DNA from: Ganoderma boninense
Lineage: Eukaryota > Basidiomycota > Agaricomycetes > Polyporales > Polyporaceae
Assembly: GCA_002900995.3 (NCBI GenBank)
Contig: CM035315.1
Location: forward strand, 1,882,748 to 1,946,747
Direction: 5' to 3'
DNA length: 64,000 nucleotides
Of this stretch, positions 60,244-64,000 are shown piece by piece. The notes below the pieces were generated by a model. It ran no database searches. It saw nothing but the letters and a program-made list of their open reading frames with translations, and was not told where the DNA came from. The translations under genes and the position numbers were made by a program. Each line of letters opens with the position of its first letter. The first letter of the stretch is position 1.

Positions 60244-61888
60244 TTAGGCTTCACCGCTTCCGCCGTGACTACTCCCCGCACCACTCTCAAGCTCATCTCC
60301 TTGTTGCAGCGCTTGACCGCGGTCGTCGCTGGATCTTGGCTCTGGTTCACCCGCCGTTTCCGGTGCTCCACTCTCGCCCTCGTCTGCCACGGGAGACACA
60401 CATTGCAGCCCCGCGGAGACTTGTGACCCCATCGACGCGATGAAAGGAGGAAGCGTGCTATGGCCGCTCTGGGAGACTGTCGCGAAGTTGATGCTCAGCG
60501 AGGGTAACTCCGACGGCGATGAGGGGGACGCTCCTGTGCGATCCGCTCGGCGTAGGGCGCAGAGGAAGCGGCACGTTAGGATCGACGTCATTCTTTCGCA
60601 GAGTCAGCGGAGTAAGCAACGTAGAGGAAGGGATGGACGTACGGAGAGACGACGGGGCCGACAACGTTGGCTGGGGTCTGGCATGAAGGTGTGAGCAGAT
60701 GTGACGTATAATTGGCATGGATGAGGTGTACCTGGAAAAGGCTCAGATCGAGGACATTCAGGACGGTGATGGCCCTGTGATCCGCGGTACAACAAGAGGA
60801 TACTAAGGGAGAGCGATGAAATAATCTGAAGGGGTACTTGCATGAAATACGTGGTCCCTGTGCGAACGAGAATTGCCAAAGATCCTTATGAGCCCAAGGC
60901 CAATGTAGAGTGTCCGGAGTCCAGGTACGCACCATTGTGCAACATAATTCGGGTAAGAGATGGCCCACAGTGCAACACTCGAGGCTGTTCTCCGGCATAG
61001 AATGTGCGTGTCTTGTACAACGTTATGAACAGCACGAGAAGTTCTCCGACAATCGAACAGATTCTAGCTGCAATAGATACTGTGAGGGATTTAGTATTCT
61101 CCTTTGCAAATATGCACTCTTGGGGACGCTACGCACAACTGCACGGGACACCAGTGGGATTGATCCATGCAACGATTGGTAAATATGCATCCTAAGCTGA
61201 GAAGCTGACACAGTCCTTACTTATGTGCTAGCTGTAAAGGGAAGGAAGTAGAATTTGTGCAGTAGAAGGGCTTCGGTTGTATTGACATCTTTTGATCAGC
61301 GGCATTCAATACCTGACAGTGCCAGGCCGTTAGCAGTCAGGACACTTCTCCAGATTACGGCATCGCACATACCACTGCTCCTAAGGGTGGTATAGCTAGA
61401 AGTAGAAGCGTCAAGATCCCAATGACTTTGTTTTGTAATAATGCATAGACGCGAATAGAAGAAAAGACTGAGCGAGAGACACCTAAGTAGTAAGATATCC
61501 CAGATCACAGCTAGAACAGGATGTCTGTACTCACTAGCGGGGGCAACATCACCCAATAGACTCGCAATTATTTGGATTAGATTGACAGCTATACAACTGT
61601 AGGCAATTTGTGGTGAGTATGCCAGGTGCCATTGCTCAAAATAGACTAAGTACGTACGCCTGCCACAGGAATGTTAGTAATACACAATGAATAAAGAATG
61701 ACACATAACACCCACCACTTCGGACATACGAAACACGGTCACTACTGAAAAAAGTTCACTGAACATTGGAGGATAGCGGCTCAGTCCGTAGAGCAGTGAT
61801 GCAGCAGTGAGCCTGCGGCCTTTGGGAAAATCCCAAAACCAGTCTATCTCTTCGTCTAGGAAAATAAGCCAATCATAGACAAGAAGTG
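60244..61888 (-). CDS. DUF6533-type multi-span membrane protein D, 5' end missing
   Basis: The first recognisable exon (from about 61888 down) encodes the DUF6533 core ALLVYDWLIFLDEEIDWFWD, then LTAASLLYGLSRYPPM. It starts at the same intron phase as copy C (split codon G|CN), so an upstream exon matching MSHSPQAAL.. is expected. None was found: upstream of 61890 lie stacked hairpins and low-complexity DNA. The 3' exon carries TSILTCRFLCALRRADR and LPPFIASMGS, then an acidic/Gly-rich tail to 60244. It may be a 5'-truncated pseudogene or have a distant first exon. Function unknown. It converges with MFS 4. Confidence 0.55.
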
Positions 61889-61952
61889 CTAGATGTAAAT
61901 TAGAGAATGATCAGAGACCTTCCATGGAGAACAGTCAAACCACGGGGCAGAG

Positions 61953-61998
61953 GACGGCGTAAAACGCCGATAAACGGCGTAATCAGCCGTTTTAGGCG
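61953..61998. repeat. Cluster of overlapping short hairpins
   Basis: Alternating GGCG/CGCC blocks form three overlapping hairpins: GGCG-TAAAA-CGCC, CGCCG-ATAAA-CGGCG and AACGGC-GTAATCA-GCCGTT. They lie just upstream of the truncated 5' end of DUF6533 D. Confidence 0.7.
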
Positions 61999-62061
61999 GG
62001 TGATCGCAGCAGGTAAGCACGTGAACGAAAAGAGGAATGATGGAGTAAGATTCTGGAATGG

Positions 62062-62103
62062 GGGGACGGCTTAGTCAGGTTGCGGGGACGGCTTAGTCAG
62101 GTT
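62062..62103. repeat. 22-bp tandem duplication and following C-rich tract
   Basis: GGGGACGGCTTAGTCAGGTT occurs twice in direct orientation (from 62062 and 62084). A CCCCAT/CCATCC-rich low-complexity stretch follows at about 62168-62233. No gene was recognised between 61.9 and 62.57 kb. Confidence 0.7.
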
Positions 62104-62569
62104 TTCCATGGTTTTCGGATTCTGCCGTCGGCTGCCATGGCCGCTGCGTCGGGCGCGTCTCTTTGATGTCCCCATCCCCATCCCCATTCCTATCCCATCA
62201 TCCACTCCCACTCCTCCATCCACCATCCCATTCCTGACGCCGGGAGGTTGAACGACCCCGGAATGTGTTCAGATGAGACGATATGTTCGTTCGCTCCCAT
62301 CTGTCATATCGTCGTCCCGTCGTGTAGCACTATGTCAGTCCCGCCCTGTTCGTATATACGTAGCAGATCGAAATAGAGCCCTTTTCTTTGTCCACCATCC
62401 CCAGTCACTATTGTCTGTCAGTAGCGCAAGACACCGATCCTGTCCGTACCGCAAGAGACCGATGCAATCCACAAGCGGAAGTGGTACTGGCCCTTCACCG
62501 CGACAGGCACAAGCTCCAACACATCTCCCCCAGCGTACAGGCATAACCACCCGCTAAGTGCATGTTGTC

Positions 62570-63900
62570 GTTCCCCGCGCCTGTGCGCATACCGATGTCG
62601 CCGCCGTCCATGTCGGTTCCGTCGCGTGCAGTGACACAATCAACCCACGCGGAGCTGGTGACTCCCCTCCTCCACATGTGCGAACAGTCTGCGCTCGTCA
62701 GTTATGTCACGCATTGTGGCACATCCCGCTCTCCGTGCGCGCATGTTGCCATCGCGAAAGTCACTTCTGTCCGTGCTGCGCGAGTGCGAAGGGACTATCT
62801 ATGTCATAAGCGTCTCGCTCCGTAGCACAACCTACTCCGGCTGTGTGCAGATCGCCACCGCGCATGACCGCACCACGCGTGGAAGCTCCATCGCGCGCCG
62901 TGGCGCCACCTACTCACGCGAGGAGTATTCCGACCCGGGGCGTGCGCGAATGCACTCTGCGCATGTATGTTCCATCTCGCGCCGTACCACAAGGTACTCC
63001 CTGCGTGCGCATGTGTGCACCGCGCGTGTATGTTCCCCCTCGCACCGTGGCACAACCTACTCCCGCCTGTAAAAAAGCACTCTGCGTATGTCGGATCCGT
63101 CTCGCACTGTAGCACAAACTACTCCCCGCGTGCACATGTGTGCACCACGCGTGTATGTCCCATCGCGCGCTGTGGCACAACCTACTCCCGCGTGTAAAAA
63201 AAGCACTCTGCGCATGTATGTTCCATCTCGCGCCGTACCACAACGTACTCCCTGCGTGCGCATGTGTGCACCACGCGTGTATGTCCCATCGCGCGCCGTG
63301 GCACAACCTACTCCCGCCTGTAAAAAAAAGCACTCTGCGCATGTATGTTCCATCTCGCGCCGTACCACAACGTACTCCCTGCGTGCGCATGTGTGCACCG
63401 CGCGTGTATGTTCCATCGCGCACCGTGGCAAAACCTACTCCCGCGTGCGCGAATGCACTCTGCGCATGTATGTTCGATCTCGCGCCGTACCACAACGTAC
63501 TCCCTGCGTGCGCATGTGTGCACCACGCGTGTATGTCCCATCGCGCGCCGTGGCACAACCTACTCCCGCCTGTAAAAAAAGCACTCTGCGCATGTATGTT
63601 CCATCTCGCGCCGTACCACAACGTACTCCCTGCGTGCGCATGTGTGCACCGCGCGCATATGTCCCATCGCGCACCGTGGCACAACCATGATGTCACATCC
63701 TACCCAACCTACTCCGGGCGTGCGCGAACCAACTCGCGCCAGGAGTATTCCGACCTGGGGCGTGTGCGAACGTACACTGCGGGAATCACATCCTTCTCGC
63801 GCCATGATACCACTTTCACCGGGGCGTGCGCGAATGCACTCTGCGGGGATCACATCCTTCTCGCGCCGTGGCAGAACCTACTCCCGGCGTGCTTCAGTGC
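62570..63900. repeat. Minisatellite, ~126-bp higher-order repeat built from ~63-bp units
   Basis: The segment beginning CACTCTGCG recurs at 62953, 63078, 63204, 63331, 63456 and 63582, spacings of 125-127 bp; the length varies partly through an internal A run of 6-8 bases. Each copy is a dimer of two related ~63-bp halves (compare TGTATGTTCCATCTCGCGCC with TGTATGTCCCATCGCGCGCC). More diverged monomers extend back to about 62570 and on to about 63900. Long open frames on both strands here (e.g. 63088-63690 plus, 62914-63696 minus) are by-products of the repeat and are not called as genes. Confidence 0.85.
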
Positions 63901-64000
63901 ACAAGGCCGACGATTATGGTGGTCGATGCGTCTCAACAGGATAATGCCGTGCCCTCAAGGTGCCTTCGTTCAACACGTTTGTGACATGAGGGTGCCGTGG

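Noticed and set aside
62914..63696. Long repetitive open frame on the minus strand, and a plus-strand counterpart at 63088-63690
   Set aside because: Both strands stay open only because the ~126-bp repeat is near a multiple of three and stop-poor. Spacing varies by 1-2 bases, there is no start context, splice pattern or domain, and the array is bordered by decayed monomers.

Overview
The window reads as nuclear DNA of an Agaricomycete (mushroom-forming basidiomycete). Almost every gene is cut by many short introns of about 45-90 bp with GT..AG borders. Three lineage clues support this: a family of DUF6533-type multi-span membrane proteins that is essentially basidiomycete-specific, an F-box/LRR-like protein of the type expanded in mushrooms, and HET-C, G3BP-like and ERG6 proteins with fungal signatures. 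I cannot name the species. No rRNA, tRNA, CRISPR, prophage or insertion sequence was recognised.

Layout: 1-0.92 kb, 3' part of a C2H2 zinc-finger gene (+). 3.2-5.4, DAL5/allantoate-permease-like MFS transporter 1 (+). 5.5-7.1, F-box protein (-). 8.0-11.2, Argonaute copy A (-). 13.4-16.7, secreted glutaminase-like protein (-). 18.0-20.2, MFS 2 (+). 21.0-22.8, DUF6533 protein A (+). 23.0-26.6, HET-C (-). 27.0-29.1, NTF2/RRM G3BP-like protein (+). 30.4-32.0, ERG6 sterol C24-methyltransferase (+). 32.9-37.4, self-sufficient P450:reductase fusion (+). 37.7-39.6, DUF6533 B (-). 42.1-45.4, Argonaute copy B (+). 46.5-48.7, MFS 3 (-). 49.4-51.2, DUF6533 C (-). 53.1-54.3, second C2H2 zinc-finger gene (-). 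57.1-59.6, MFS 4 (+). 60.2-61.9, DUF6533 D (-, 5' end missing). 62.6-63.9, a decayed ~63/126-bp minisatellite.

The main large-scale structure is an old inverted segmental duplication. Zinc finger(+), MFS(+), Argonaute(-) on the left is mirrored by Argonaute(+), MFS(-), zinc finger(-) on the right. The mirrored copies share splice positions, and the two MFS genes share a conserved promoter element. The arms have since diverged: an F-box gene lies only in the left arm and a DUF6533 gene only in the right. The genes between the arms (glutaminase, HET-C, G3BP, ERG6, P450 fusion) are mostly single-copy.

A second window-wide pattern is a set of at least fourteen single-base shifts of reading frame, nine of them in runs of three or four identical bases. 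They hit Argonautes, HET-C, G3BP, P450, zinc-finger, F-box and MFS genes alike. This looks more like homopolymer sequencing or assembly error than coordinated pseudogenisation, so apparent breaks should not be read as loss of function without checking the reads. Exon borders given here are manual and based on splice consensus plus comparison between paralogues.
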